Source: DASZXJ01 sp035545895 (GTDB lineage Bacteria; Planctomycetota; Phycisphaerae; Tepidisphaerales; Tepidisphaeraceae). Taken from it: a stretch of 64,000 bases of DNA. Shown in pieces: positions 53,811 to 62,489 of the stretch (the stretch's first letter is position 1; each line of letters starts with the position of its first letter). Where the stretch lies: assembly GCA_035545895.1 (NCBI GenBank), contig DASZXJ010000239.1:24973-88972 (forward strand). The letters run 5' to 3'. The translations under genes were made by a program, and so were the position numbers. The notes below the pieces were generated by a model. That model did not search any database, was not told the origin of the DNA, and saw only the letters and a program-made list of their open reading frames with translations.

Positions 53811-54650
53811 CTATTTCATTTCCGTCGGCACGACCTTATCCATATCATCGAACCGTTGATTCTCACCACCCATCGCCCAGATGAAACGGTAAGCGCCGGT
53901 TCCGCAGCCGCTGTGGATCGACCACTGTGGGGAAAGAACAGCCTGACCTTCCGTGATGATGAGATTTCTTGTATTTTGCGGCTCGCCCATCAGATGCACA
54001 ACGATGTTCTGGCCCAGATCGAAATAAAAATAGATTTCGGTCCGGCGGCTGTGCGTGTGCGGAGGCATCGTGTTCCAGACGCTGCCTTCCTGAAATTCGG
54101 TAAAGCCCATCACCAGTTGGCAGCTCTTAATGCCCTTCTCGTGGATGTACTGATAAATGGTCCGCTGATTGGCGGTCGCCAGCGAACCAAGTGGAACCGG
54201 GTTGGCGTCTTTCTTGGCGGCCTTGGTCGTCGGATACGCCTGATGCGCGGGCGTCGAGATCATGAAAAACTTCGCCGGCTTGGCGGCATCGACGCTGGCG
54301 AACGTCACCGACCTGGTGCCCATGCCGACATACAGGCAGTCGTGCGTGGCCAGATCGTATTTTGTTCCATCGGCGACAACCGTCCCCGCCCCGCCGGTGT
54401 TAAGAATGCCCAGCTCGCGGCGTTCGAGAAAAAAACCACGGCCCGTCTCGGGATCGTTGGTCAATTCCAGCGGCCTGGTCCCCGGCTCAGCGCCGGCAAC
54501 AGCCATGCGATCCAGATCGGTGAACGTGAATTGAACTTTTTCGCGATTCATGACCTGTTCGATCATGAACGCGGCTCGTAATTCGTCAGTGGTCATGCCC
54601 GCCACGTCACAGGCACGTGGGGTGGTTTGAATGCGTTGTGTTGCGGACAT
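53811..54650 (-). CDS. kduI: 5-keto-4-deoxyuronate isomerase
   Basis: 279 residues from ATG 54650, with GGAGG about 10 bases upstream; the full length equals known KduI. The cupin fold shows PPHTHSRRTEIYFYFDLG with the zinc-binding His, His and Glu, and YVGMGTRSVTFAS earlier. It isomerises the 4-deoxy-5-ketouronate produced from unsaturated uronate to 2,5-diketo-3-deoxygluconate, the substrate of KduD next door. Cytoplasmic. Confidence 0.93.
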   Translation of the reverse strand: MSATQRIQTTPRACDVAGMTTDELRAAFMIEQVMNREKVQFTFTDLDRMAVAGAEPGTRPLELTNDPETGRGFFLERRELGILNTGGAGTVVADGTKYDLATHDCLYVGMGTRSVTFASVDAAKPAKFFMISTPAHQAYPTTKAAKKDANPVPLGSLATANQRTIYQYIHEKGIKSCQLVMGFTEFQEGSVWNTMPPHTHSRRTEIYFYFDLGQNIVVHLMGEPQNTRNLIITEGQAVLSPQWSIHSGCGTGAYRFIWAMGGENQRFDDMDKVVPTEMK

Positions 54651-54769
54651 CGGAAACAAAACCTCCGTAAGGTACTTGGTGTGCACAGGATAATACTGGA
54701 TTCCCGTATGTTTGTGGAAAATCCGACGGCTTTCACAACTAAAACGCCTGATATCTTAAATTGCCTCGA

Positions 54770-56659
54770 TCATTTGAGAGTCAGTCGCAGGCGATATTGA
54801 ACCTCTTTCGCCTGTTTCAAATCGGAAACCGCCTTTTGAACCCAGCCATTGTGTGTCGGCACGCGCGGGCCTTCCAGAGCGAATTCCGATGGTTTCGGAT
54901 TGAGAATTTCCACCGATAATTTGCCCCCCTCACGGGCAATGGCCAGAGTTGAACCATCGATTTTTAAGTTGGTATCGGTTGCACCATCGGAAACGAGCGC
55001 GGGCAAAGTGAATCGAACGGCTATTGAGTTGGCGAGACATCTGGTTACGCACTCCGCTCCGTCGCTGTCGATGGTCCACTGTTCCAGAACGTCAGAACCG
55101 TATCGCAGGGTGAATTTCGAATGGTCTGGCGATGTTTCAACAGCGCTCAATTCACATTTTCCGTTGAAATTGCCCTGTGATTGCCATGTTCCGCCAGGGG
55201 ATGCTTGCCATTCGATTCCCGGGGCGATGGCGGCCTTTGGACTGTTGGCGGGACCATAATTTCGATCGGCCGCGGCGCTGTCGCTCAACGGCGAAAGCGG
55301 CACGCCGGCTTTGTGAAGTCGCTGAAGGCCCGTCGCATTGTAGTGAGGATCAGCCGAGGTATCGATCAGCACACAGGTCCCGCCTGCGGCTGCCACGACC
55401 TTATGAAAGTCATCGCGCAAATCAAACAGATATGACCCCTGCTCGGCCGGGACGGGATATTCGGCAATGCCGTCATCAGCGCGCTCGTGAGCGAGCACGA
55501 GCATCGCCATCGCCAGCAGGTTGTATTGGGAATGAAACGAATAAGCTTCATAGCCATGGCGATTGGCGGGGTCGGCAAAGTTCTTGTTGATCCACAATTC
55601 GCCGCTTGGACGTTGCCAGCGCTTTATCGAGGTGAGACAAAGATGCGCCATGCGTTTGAATGCGCCGGCGATATCATTGCGGCCGGCGGCTTTCCATTTG
55701 ACAGCGTTGATTTCGCTGATGACAGCGACTTCAGCCTCATTCCACTGATGATTTGCTGATCGTCCGCCGCTGGCCCACTCGCCGCTGGGCGAAAAGAGCA
55801 GCAATGTTGAAAGCCCGCCGAGCAGCAGGTCATCCGACAGTTTTTGTGCGTTCTCCCCTTTGTATGCCGCATCCGCCATCATGTCTTCCAACCACAATCG
55901 AGGAAAAGCGTCATATGCCAGTGGCACATTCGGGTCCTTGAACATCCCAGCGGCCGTGAAGTGCCTGATCTGGGATGCGAATGATTTCTCCAGATATTTT
56001 TGCTGTGCCTCCAGTTGATCGTCAGAAACCAGGTTGTCCTTGCGACGCAGACATTCCCCGCACACATTGACCAGGTTCCAATTATTTCCTGCGTTGATGT
56101 CCTTATAGGCCTTTTCTGGAATCAATCCTCGTAGCTGGCTGTCCCATTCCTGCAATTGGTCGGCTGAAACACGATCTCGCAACAATCGCCGGGCGTGGAT
56201 GAGCATGGGAATGTAGAAATCCGCGTGGTTGTCTGCAGTCGTGTGATTCGCCAGCGCTGCGACGGCAAATGACATCGCGCGGGTGGCGGGTTCGAGCAGA
56301 TCATCCCGTTTCAAATCGCGCACCGCCAAGGCCGCATCCAAGGCAAATGCAGGCGTGGAATATTGTCTTTCGAATTTTTCATATGGATCGATGATCGCAC
56401 CGGCGGCGTTTTGATGCTGCTTGAAAAAATCGACGTTGGCGGCAATCAAAGGCAAATAGTCGGCCTTGGTCATGCCACTCGGTTGAAAACTCACCGGCTT
56501 GGAAGCAAACAAGGAAGTGATGGTCTTTGAGGCTGGATGCCGCGCAGCAATTTGTTCGATGGAAGGCGAAACTTGTCCCGATGCAGAGACTGATAGCATG
56601 AGAAATATTGCATTGAACAGGACGGTGAAACGGCGAAATCGGGAGTGTTTTTGGCTCAC
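54770..56659 (-). CDS. Exported putative polysaccharide lyase-like toroid protein
   Basis: 629 residues from GTG 56659, preceded by TTAGGAA; an ATG-started frame to 56743 is longer but lacks a signal in front. The signal reads RRFTVLFNAIFLMLSVSASG (end near residue 29). The central part is helical with aromatic residues and His typical of (alpha/alpha) toroid lyases: GGRSANHQWNEAEVAV, GYEAYSFHSQYNLLAMAML. The C-terminal half is beta-rich. It may cleave uronate polymers outside the cell, which fits the neighbours, but no lyase family is firmly assigned. Confidence 0.6.
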   Translation of the reverse strand: MSQKHSRFRRFTVLFNAIFLMLSVSASGQVSPSIEQIAARHPASKTITSLFASKPVSFQPSGMTKADYLPLIAANVDFFKQHQNAAGAIIDPYEKFERQYSTPAFALDAALAVRDLKRDDLLEPATRAMSFAVAALANHTTADNHADFYIPMLIHARRLLRDRVSADQLQEWDSQLRGLIPEKAYKDINAGNNWNLVNVCGECLRRKDNLVSDDQLEAQQKYLEKSFASQIRHFTAAGMFKDPNVPLAYDAFPRLWLEDMMADAAYKGENAQKLSDDLLLGGLSTLLLFSPSGEWASGGRSANHQWNEAEVAVISEINAVKWKAAGRNDIAGAFKRMAHLCLTSIKRWQRPSGELWINKNFADPANRHGYEAYSFHSQYNLLAMAMLVLAHERADDGIAEYPVPAEQGSYLFDLRDDFHKVVAAAGGTCVLIDTSADPHYNATGLQRLHKAGVPLSPLSDSAAADRNYGPANSPKAAIAPGIEWQASPGGTWQSQGNFNGKCELSAVETSPDHSKFTLRYGSDVLEQWTIDSDGAECVTRCLANSIAVRFTLPALVSDGATDTNLKIDGSTLAIAREGGKLSVEILNPKPSEFALEGPRVPTHNGWVQKAVSDLKQAKEVQYRLRLTLK

Positions 56660-57026
56660 GGTTCCTAACGATAACGCCGAGGCGGAGAGTTCGTAATATC
56701 GACAGGTCCAATAATTCGGACGGCCGATAAGAAGCGATTTCATCAGGTTGATGAGGACGCTGCTACGTTAAAATAGATAAATTGGATAATATGGATGATA
56801 TTTAACGCGCCGATTTTTTGCACCCACCCTGTAAATTCTTGCGCGTTGTCATCGCATGGTGTTCGTAAGTATGGCAGAGAAATGATGTTGCAGCAAAAAA
56901 TGAATTCATTCAAGCGGGTGAAGGTTTGCTGCCTGGTCCGACGATAGCTCAATTGTCAGTTTGATGCTGATGGCTATTGGCGATGGAGTCGCCAGCCAGT
57001 TCGAGGGTTCACCATCCGGGGTTCAT
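56660..57026. other. Intergenic region upstream of flgM
   Basis: About 370 bp. The left part overlaps the alternative upstream start of the lyase-like gene. From 56744 on the stretch is AT-rich (for example ATAGATAAATTGGATAATAT near 56771-56790), suggesting divergent promoters. No gene, repeat or RNA was recognised. A TTG-led start at 56961 would extend the FlgM frame, but the extension is not family-like. Confidence 0.55.
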
Positions 57027-57305
57027 ATGAGTTCGATCAATGGCGTTGGGCCAAACTCGCCGGTCCAGAAGATCATCCAGCAGCCGATTCAGAAGAGCAT
57101 CCCTGCCGACGCGTCCAAGCCGTCGTCGGGCATCGATAAACTCGAACTTTCAGGCATGAGCCATTTGCTCAGCGCACTGAAGACGAACGACATTCGAACA
57201 GACAAGGTCGCCGAGATTCGCGCGCAGATCGAAGCGGGCACGTACGAAACGCCGGACAAACTCGACGTGGCGGCTGATCGTCTGCTCGACGACCTTCTGG
57301 GTTGA
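57027..57305 (+). CDS. flgM: FlgM-like anti-sigma factor
   Basis: 92 residues from ATG 57027 (MSSINGVGPNSPVQKIIQ). The C-terminal half ALKTNDIRTDKVAEIRAQIE, then AGTYETPDKLDVAADRLLDD, is the FlgM helical region that binds the flagellar sigma factor FliA. FlgM holds FliA inactive until the hook is complete. No other flagellar gene is in the window. It lies 10 bp upstream of a DUF3592-type gene and may be co-transcribed with it. The N-terminus is typical of the planctomycete form. Confidence 0.8.
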   Translation: MSSINGVGPNSPVQKIIQQPIQKSIPADASKPSSGIDKLELSGMSHLLSALKTNDIRTDKVAEIRAQIEAGTYETPDKLDVAADRLLDDLLG

Positions 57306-57315
57306 ATCGCAATCC

Positions 57316-58134
57316 ATGTCCCAAGCCGCTGATCCCGACCTGCCCGCCCTGCTGCCGCCTGTTCCGCGCCCGCTGAACGCCCGCGCGAGCCGGCGAGCAT
57401 GGAACGAACTGCCGGTGCGCATCTGGGTGCTCCTGACCGTGGCGGTCGCGCTGGCGACGGTTTATGTCACCGTCACCCGGTTGCAGCAGGCGCTGAATGA
57501 TCGGCGGCTCATCGAGCAGGGGCTGCTCGTTCACGCCAAGGTGGTCGCGGTCAATGGTTCGCCCACGCCCAAACGCTGGCCGCGCAACGAGCAGATGACG
57601 GCCACCATCGATTTCACCCTGCCATCCGGACAACCAATTCACGAATCGATCGATCTGGAAGCCAGGCCGGATGCGTATCTCCAGGTCGGCACGGAAGTGC
57701 AGATACGCGTCGATCCCGATAATCCGCAGCGCTGGACCGAACAGGAAAAAGCCCAGCCGTGGTCGCACGAAATGGTGATACCGGCCGGGCTTGTGCCGGT
57801 GATTTTCCTGTTGTCGATCATCTCGATCTTGCAACGAAGACGTGTATTAACCGTCTGGCGCGAGGGCACACTGGCCAAAGGGACCGTCGTGCGAGCCCAG
57901 CACAGCGCTGCCGCGCCGATGTCGCGTATCGTGCATTTCACATTTTCCGATACGGATGATCGCCGGGTCTGGAAAGTGCTCGTGCCCGCCAGTTTCGGAA
58001 TCCCTCGAAAGGGGGATTCGATATCGGTGATATTTCCTCAAGGCAATCCCAGACGCGCCATCGCCGCGACGCCCTATGGAGACTTGCCCGGCGGGCCTAC
58101 TTCAGTGGACATGAACGCAAGCTCACTGAAGTGA
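57316..58134 (+). CDS. DUF3592-like membrane protein
   Basis: 272 residues. A Pro-rich N-terminus precedes a membrane helix near 35-53 (WVLLTVAVALATVYVTV), a soluble beta domain (VHAKVVAVNGSPTPKRWPRN, then ATIDFTLPSGQPIHESI), a second membrane helix near 150-168 (IPAGLVPVIFLLSIISIL), and a repeat of the beta domain (GTLAKGTVVRAQHSAAAPMS). The duplicated domain around two membrane spans is the usual DUF3592 arrangement. Role unknown. Neighbour of flgM in the same direction. Confidence 0.7.
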   Translation: MSQAADPDLPALLPPVPRPLNARASRRAWNELPVRIWVLLTVAVALATVYVTVTRLQQALNDRRLIEQGLLVHAKVVAVNGSPTPKRWPRNEQMTATIDFTLPSGQPIHESIDLEARPDAYLQVGTEVQIRVDPDNPQRWTEQEKAQPWSHEMVIPAGLVPVIFLLSIISILQRRRVLTVWREGTLAKGTVVRAQHSAAAPMSRIVHFTFSDTDDRRVWKVLVPASFGIPRKGDSISVIFPQGNPRRAIAATPYGDLPGGPTSVDMNASSLK

Positions 58135-58283
58135 GCAGATCGTAACTGGCAAAATATATAAATTTACGCGCGAAATATTCGCTTTAGACCACGCAATCTT
58201 CTTTCGCCAGCAGGAATTCATACTCCAAGCGACTCGGCGCGTTGTGTCAAATGGGCGGCAGCGATAGATTCTTTCCCTGAACC

Positions 58284-59378
58284 ATGAAACAGGAAGACGC
58301 GCCCGAAAACAATCTGGAACAATCGCAGGAATCGGCCGAGCCGACCATCGCCGTCAGCCGCGCGGAACTGGACAAGGTCCAGCATCTGGCGAGCGAATTG
58401 ATGACCGCTTTGGACGAGGTTTCCAACGGCGACATGGTCGCCGAGATCGTCGATAACGCTCTGAAGTTATTGCGTGATAAAACCAACCGCGGCGATGTCA
58501 AACTCATCAACAAATCGTTCAAGGAACTGCGATACGCCCTTAAGGTATTCGCCCCCTATCGCGATGTTCACAAGGTGAGCATCTTCGGTTCGGCGCGCAC
58601 GCCTGAAAATCATCCGCATTACACGCAGGCGGCGGATTTCGGCAAGGCGATGGCGGCGGCGGGATGGATGGTCATCACCGGCGCGGGCGGCGGAATCATG
58701 GCGGCAGGGCACGGCGGCGCGGGGGCCGAGCCCTCCTTCGGACTCGCGATCCGGTTGCCCTTCGAACAAAAAACCAACCAGTACATCGCCGATGATCCCA
58801 AGCTCATCAACTTCAAATACTTCTTCACCCGCAAACTGATCTTCGTTCGCTCCAGCCACGCGATCGCACTCTTCCCCGGCGGATTTGGGACCATGGATGA
58901 AGGCTTTGAAGTGCTCACCCTGGTGCAAACCGGAAAATCCGCGCCGATGCCCATCGTCTTCGTCGATTCGCCCGGCGGAACGTTCTGGAAAGCTTGGCAG
59001 GATTACGTCGAAAACCACCTGCTGAAGCATGGACTCATCGGCAAACAGGATTTCTCCCTCTACAAAATCACCGACAGCGTCGAAGAGGCCGCGCAAGAGG
59101 TGATTCGTTTTTACAGCAACTATCATTCGGTGAGATACACCCGCGATCAGATCGTCATCCGATTGCGCCGAGCGCCCAATCCCGCTCAACTCGATCAGAT
59201 TCGATCGCAATTCTCGGAGATCAAATCCAGCGGCGATTTCAAAGTGACCAGCGCACTTCCCGTCGAACGCGATGAGCCAGCGCTGAAGGACATGCCCCGG
59301 CTGGTCTTTGCATTCAACCGTCGCGACCATGGAAAGTTCCGGCAGCTCATCGATTTCCTCAATCAAATGGAAGCTTGA
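58284..59378 (+). CDS. LOG-family nucleotide-binding protein
   Basis: 364 residues. A helical N-terminal part of about 95 residues is followed by the LOG (lysine decarboxylase-like) Rossmann domain: [20 protein letters not shown] near 97, [19 protein letters not shown] near 131, and the signature [19 protein letters not shown] near 195. In LOG proteins this binds nucleoside 5'-monophosphates and can release the base. The C-terminal 90 residues are extra. It may act in nucleotide salvage or be a nucleotide-binding regulator; activity is unproven. It lies just upstream of the YbjQ-like gene. Confidence 0.82.
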   Translation: MKQEDAPENNLEQSQESAEPTIAVSRAELDKVQHLASELMTALDEVSNGDMVAEIVDNALKLLRDKTNRGDVKLINKSFKELRYALKVFAPYRDVHKVSIFGSARTPENHPHYTQAADFGKAMAAAGWMVITGAGGGIMAAGHGGAGAEPSFGLAIRLPFEQKTNQYIADDPKLINFKYFFTRKLIFVRSSHAIALFPGGFGTMDEGFEVLTLVQTGKSAPMPIVFVDSPGGTFWKAWQDYVENHLLKHGLIGKQDFSLYKITDSVEEAAQEVIRFYSNYHSVRYTRDQIVIRLRRAPNPAQLDQIRSQFSEIKSSGDFKVTSALPVERDEPALKDMPRLVFAFNRRDHGKFRQLIDFLNQMEA

Positions 59379-59380
59379 AC

Positions 59381-59737
59381 ATGGCATTGGAATATCAAGG
59401 CGCGAGAATCCCAGATGAGATGGTGACGACGGCGTTGGACCTGCCCGGCCTGCGGATCGTCCGCAACGTGGGGCTGGTACGCGGCATCGTCGTGCGATCG
59501 CGCAGCGTGGTCGGCAACTTCGCGGCCGGCCTGCAAACGATCTTCGGCGGAAACATTACCATCTGGACGCAGATGTGCGAACGCGCCCGGCAGGATTCGT
59601 ATCAGATCATGGTTCAACATGCCCAGGAACTGGGTGCCAATGCGATCATTGCCGTGCGCTACGATGCCAACGAAGTGAGCGCGGGCGTCACCGAGGTGCT
59701 TTCATATGGCACGGCGGTGGTTGTCGAACGTGCTTAA
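59381..59737 (+). CDS. YbjQ/UPF0145 heavy-metal-binding-fold protein
   Basis: 118 residues from ATG 59381, 2 bp after the stop of the LOG-family gene; the usable TTG at 59375 overlaps that stop. The compact UPF0145 (YbjQ) domain has [40 protein letters not shown] and [20 protein letters not shown]. Members form pentamers or decamers, and the function is unknown; a metal-linked role is guessed from the fold. Overlaps the nth stop by 4 bp (convergent). Confidence 0.85.
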   Translation: MALEYQGARIPDEMVTTALDLPGLRIVRNVGLVRGIVVRSRSVVGNFAAGLQTIFGGNITIWTQMCERARQDSYQIMVQHAQELGANAIIAVRYDANEVSAGVTEVLSYGTAVVVERA

Positions 59738-60414
59738 GCGTTCTCACGCCGTTCTTTAATGAACTTCCGCCCCGCCGGACAATATTCCAGGATCGGGCAC
59801 ATTTCACACTTCGGATTCCGCGCCACGCAGATCGCGCGTCCATGATGAATCAGCAGATGCGACCAAAGCGTCCAATCCTCCTGCGGAACAACCTGCATCA
59901 AATCCTGCTCGATTTTCACAGCGTCCGATTCGTGCTTGGTCAGACCCAGTCGATTGGATAACCGTGTAACGTGCGTATCGACCACCACGCCGATGTTTTT
60001 GTCGAAGGCGTTGCCCAGCACAACGTTGGCGGTCTTGCGACCCACACCCTGCAACTCGACCAACTGCTCCATGGTGCCGGGCACCTTGCCTTTATGCAGA
60101 TCGATGAGCGATTGCGCCATCGCGCGGATGCTCTTGGCTTTGTTGCGATAAAAACCGGTCGATTGAATGTCCTTTTCCAATTCCTCTTGCGGCACGCGGG
60201 CGTAATCCTCGGCTTTGCGATATTTCCTGAAAAGCGTTTTGGTGACGATATTCACCCGCGCGTCGGTGCACTGCGCGGAGAGAATGGTGGCCACAAGCAA
60301 TTCAAGCGGACTTTTGTGATCCAGGCTGCACTTGGCGGTTGGATAAGTCCGCTTGAGGATCGGCAGAATCTTGGCGACGCGCTGCTTTCGATCTTGGACG
60401 GTTTTGCTGGGCAT
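59734..60414 (-). CDS. nth: Endonuclease III
   Basis: 226 residues. The HhH-GPD fold shows [16 protein letters not shown], then [20 protein letters not shown] with the catalytic Lys and [16 protein letters not shown] with the catalytic Asp. The [4Fe-4S] ligands are [17 protein letters not shown] (Cys-x6-Cys-x2-Cys-x5-Cys). It removes oxidised pyrimidines from DNA and cuts the strand. Its start overlaps the stop of the upstream DUF4149-type gene by 1 base, so the two are co-transcribed. Confidence 0.94.
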   Translation of the reverse strand: MPSKTVQDRKQRVAKILPILKRTYPTAKCSLDHKSPLELLVATILSAQCTDARVNIVTKTLFRKYRKAEDYARVPQEELEKDIQSTGFYRNKAKSIRAMAQSLIDLHKGKVPGTMEQLVELQGVGRKTANVVLGNAFDKNIGVVVDTHVTRLSNRLGLTKHESDAVKIEQDLMQVVPQEDWTLWSHLLIHHGRAICVARNPKCEMCPILEYCPAGRKFIKERRENA

Positions 60415-60983
60415 TATGGTTGCATGGAGATGGTCATGGTTCGCAGGTGGATGTCGCCGCTGAACAGAATCAGGCCAAGCAGCAAAACCAGGATGATCTT
60501 TAAGACGTTAAAGCTTTGGGTTTGAAGGTGATCGAACTGGTCCTTGGCGGGATTGGCGATGTCCGGCTCGTCGGCGTGTTCGATGTACTCGCTTCGAAAT
60601 TTTTCAATGCCTGGCCAGAGAACTCGCCAATCGTAAATCAGCAAAATGGTCGAAGCCAAAAAAAGTCCCGAGCGAAGGAGCATCGGCAGCAAATCGAGTC
60701 CGAACGGCTGAATGAGAACCCATTGCAGAATGATGGAGATCAGCAGAATGCCCGCACAGCCGATTTGCCACGCCGACAGCGACTTGATCAGTTTCATCGC
60801 GATCGTGCCCGCCAGTAATGTGGCATGTTGTCCATCCAGATTGACGCTGAGCACCTTGGGCAACGTGGGATCGGCTTCGCCGATCGTGCGGAAAATGATG
60901 GGAATCGCGATGGCGACAAACAGCACGCTGCCGAACCAAGTCGATAGCGCCAGCCAATATGCGATCTGCACGATCGTGAACAT
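60414..60983 (-). CDS. DUF4149-like membrane protein
   Basis: 189 residues with about four membrane spans: YWLALSTWFGSVLFVAIAIP near 8-30, a second near 62-83 (including SAWQIGCAGILLISIILQWV), then GLDLLPMLLRSGLFLASTIL, and the end IILVLLLGLILFSG. The short cytoplasmic loop is acidic (SEYIEHADEPDIANPAKDQF). The TMEM205/DUF4149 pattern fits. Function unknown. It is directly upstream of nth. Confidence 0.72.
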   Translation of the reverse strand: MFTIVQIAYWLALSTWFGSVLFVAIAIPIIFRTIGEADPTLPKVLSVNLDGQHATLLAGTIAMKLIKSLSAWQIGCAGILLISIILQWVLIQPFGLDLLPMLLRSGLFLASTILLIYDWRVLWPGIEKFRSEYIEHADEPDIANPAKDQFDHLQTQSFNVLKIILVLLLGLILFSGDIHLRTMTISMQP

Positions 60984-60995
60984 GCGGGCAGACTA

Positions 60996-61027
60996 AAGGG
61001 GCAAGGGGCCAGGGGCAAGGGGCGAGT
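60996..61027. repeat. G-rich arm, left end of the four-helix-bundle unit
   Basis: Tandem AGGGGCAAGGGGCC-type units ending GGGGCGAGTCGG. With the C-rich arm at 61407-61445 it brackets the four-helix-bundle gene. The inner end AGGGGCGAGT is shared with the 78-bp element in the oxidoreductase gene (2891-2968). Confidence 0.8.
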
Positions 61028-61039
61028 CGGCCCGCATCG

Positions 61040-61405
61040 CTATTTGCGCGAAACCTTACTGGAAAGCGATGCCATCATCCGGTGAAGTTCGCCGACCAAT
61101 TCTCGAACGGGCACAATATCTGGCAAATCGACGTAACCAAGTTCGACCGCGAAAAGCAGTTGGCTCTCGGTTTCAGCCAGCGAGCCGCGTGAGATCGACA
61201 GGAAATACGAAAATTCCTTTCCTTGTCGGGCATGTCCTTCAGCGATATTGGAAGCCACTGAAACGGCTGCTCGTCTCACCTGCGACGTTAGCCCGTAGCG
61301 TTCTTCGACAGGAAATTCCTTCGTTAACTGGTAAACCAACTTGCCCAGCCGAATTGCCTTCTGCCAAACAACCAAATCCGTAAAATCGCGAATCGCGTCC
61401 TTCAT
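61040..61405 (-). CDS. Four-helix-bundle protein (23S rRNA intervening-sequence type)
   Basis: 121 residues from ATG 61405; a longer frame runs up through the repeat arm and is not used. The S23/IVP pattern is present: FTDLVVWQKAIRLGKLVYQL, EERYGLTSQVRRAAVSVASN, IAEGHARQGKEFSYFLSISR, then GSLAETESQLLFAVELGYVD. Such proteins were first seen in rRNA intervening sequences and are found widely in many copies, role unclear. Its ribosome-binding site AAGAGGA comes from the adjacent G-rich arm, and its ATG overlaps the moaE stop as ATGA. Confidence 0.85.
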   Translation of the reverse strand: MKDAIRDFTDLVVWQKAIRLGKLVYQLTKEFPVEERYGLTSQVRRAAVSVASNIAEGHARQGKEFSYFLSISRGSLAETESQLLFAVELGYVDLPDIVPVRELVGELHRMMASLSSKVSRK

Positions 61406-61866
61406 TCCTCTTGCCCCTCGCCCCTCGCCCCTTGCCCCTGCCCCGGATGAACCCAACTGGCTGATCCATCCGACCAAACCTCCTTTTTCCAAATCGCGAT
61501 ATCCTTCTTCAATTCATCGATGAGAAACCGGCAGGCCTCAAATGCGTCGGCCCGGTGAGGCGTGGAAACGGCGATGACCACGCTCGGCTCGCCGATGAGC
61601 ACCCGGCCGACGCGATGCAGCATCGCGATTTTGACGATGGGCCATTTCTCGCGGGCGCGGGCGGCCAGTGCTTTCATCTGGTCGAGCGCCATCTGCTCGT
61701 AGGCTTCGTAATCGAGGGCGATGAGATCGCGTCCATCAGCGGCTTTTTCGGCGCGGGTCGTGCCAAGAAACACGTCGATGCCGCCTGCGCGGCCATCGGA
61801 CACTGATTTTACAGCTTCATCCCATGAAAGATCGGTCGCCAGAATCTCGATGCGGTCATCAATCAT
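61402..61866 (-). CDS. moaE: Molybdopterin synthase catalytic subunit MoaE
   Basis: 154 residues. It inserts sulfur into precursor Z to form molybdopterin, using MoaD thiocarboxylate. Family marks: GIDVFLGTTRAEKAADGRDL, LDYEAYEQMALDQMKALAAR, HRVGRVLIGEPSVVIAVSTP, HRADAFEACRFLIDELKKD and the catalytic Lys in IWKKEVWSDG. The natural end would be near SWVH; the last dozen residues (PGQGQGARGEGQEE) are encoded by the G-rich arm of the neighbouring element. This adds a tail not seen in the family. moaD lies two genes upstream. Confidence 0.93.
   Translation of the reverse strand: MIDDRIEILATDLSWDEAVKSVSDGRAGGIDVFLGTTRAEKAADGRDLIALDYEAYEQMALDQMKALAARAREKWPIVKIAMLHRVGRVLIGEPSVVIAVSTPHRADAFEACRFLIDELKKDIAIWKKEVWSDGSASWVHPGQGQGARGEGQEE
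61407..61445. repeat. C-rich arm, right end of the four-helix-bundle unit
   Basis: CCTCTTGCCCCTCGCCCC and further CCCCTTGCCCCTGCCCC, the inverse of the G-rich arm at 60996-61027. On the minus strand it is read as the last codons of moaE and then supplies the ribosome-binding site of the four-helix-bundle gene. The CTCTTGCCCC inner end is shared with 2891-2968. Confidence 0.8.
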
Positions 61867-62488
61867 TCTTTTCTCCGTCCGCGTTGACCACGACAGCCAT
61901 CGGCGGCCGGCCCATCAAACGCATCTCGTGATCGTACTTAATGCCCATGATTTGCAATGGAACGACGGTGTTTTTCACGATTACGCTGCCAAGCAAAGAT
62001 GCAAAGATCGCACCCAGTCCAAAAAAAACACCGAGAAGAATCCTCCCGAACGCAATGAAGCATAATGTGGCAATCACGAGCAATGCTTTGATCTTAATCA
62101 AGCGTTGAACGTTGCTCTTGAGCGTTCGATAACAACCGATGCAAATTGCATGATGGGTGACGAAGCTCGCGCCGACATCAGAAAGTGCCTTGTCTGCAAA
62201 TCGAGCACGTAAAACAGCGCGCCAGTGCATGCGAATCATGTATGTCTCGGCTGGGCCGTTACAACCGACGCAGTGCGCGGTCAGCTTTTCAGGCGAATAT
62301 CGCCGGCTCATCGAAAGCGCGTAGTAATTAACGGCATTTCGATTGGACCGGAATAATCGAGCCAGTGCGGACGGCGGTTTGCCGCTGTGAATCACTTCCT
62401 CCGCTGAATCAAACCAATCCGGCATGCCACTCAATGGCGCTGCGGCATAATTGAGCGGCGGCGGATTGTTTGGCGTCGGATCGGCCAT
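61859..62488 (-). CDS. Zinc-ribbon membrane protein of unknown function between moaD and moaE
   Basis: 209 residues. A polar N-terminal region, then a possible zinc site made of CVGC (near 73) and CIGC (near 116), then two membrane helices near 132-149 (LLVIATLCFIAFGRILLG) and 153-172, and a cytoplasmic tail (GIKYDHEMRLMGRPPMAVVV). No family is recognised. It overlaps moaE by 8 bp and follows moaD closely, so it is in the molybdenum cofactor operon and may serve it, but this is only context. Confidence 0.65.
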   Translation of the reverse strand: MADPTPNNPPPLNYAAAPLSGMPDWFDSAEEVIHSGKPPSALARLFRSNRNAVNYYALSMSRRYSPEKLTAHCVGCNGPAETYMIRMHWRAVLRARFADKALSDVGASFVTHHAICIGCYRTLKSNVQRLIKIKALLVIATLCFIAFGRILLGVFFGLGAIFASLLGSVIVKNTVVPLQIMGIKYDHEMRLMGRPPMAVVVNADGEKND

Positions 62489-62489
62489 G

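Larger units (their letters stand above)
60996..61445 (-). mobile_element. Putative mobile unit: four-helix-bundle gene between inverted G-rich arms
   Basis: A 450-bp unit: G-rich tandem arm (60996-61027), the four-helix-bundle gene (61040-61405, minus strand), and an inverse C-rich arm (61407-61445). The same arms, with the same inner ends (AGGGGCGAGT and CTCTTGCCCC) but no gene between, are inserted in frame in the oxidoreductase gene. This suggests an element that can be full or internally deleted. No transposase is encoded, so movement would need another factor. The mobile nature is an inference from this pair only. Confidence 0.6.

Noticed and set aside
61406..61492. Longer start of the four-helix-bundle protein through the G-rich arm
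   Set aside because: It only translates the repeat and the moaE end; ATG 61405 has a good ribosome-binding site and begins the family sequence.
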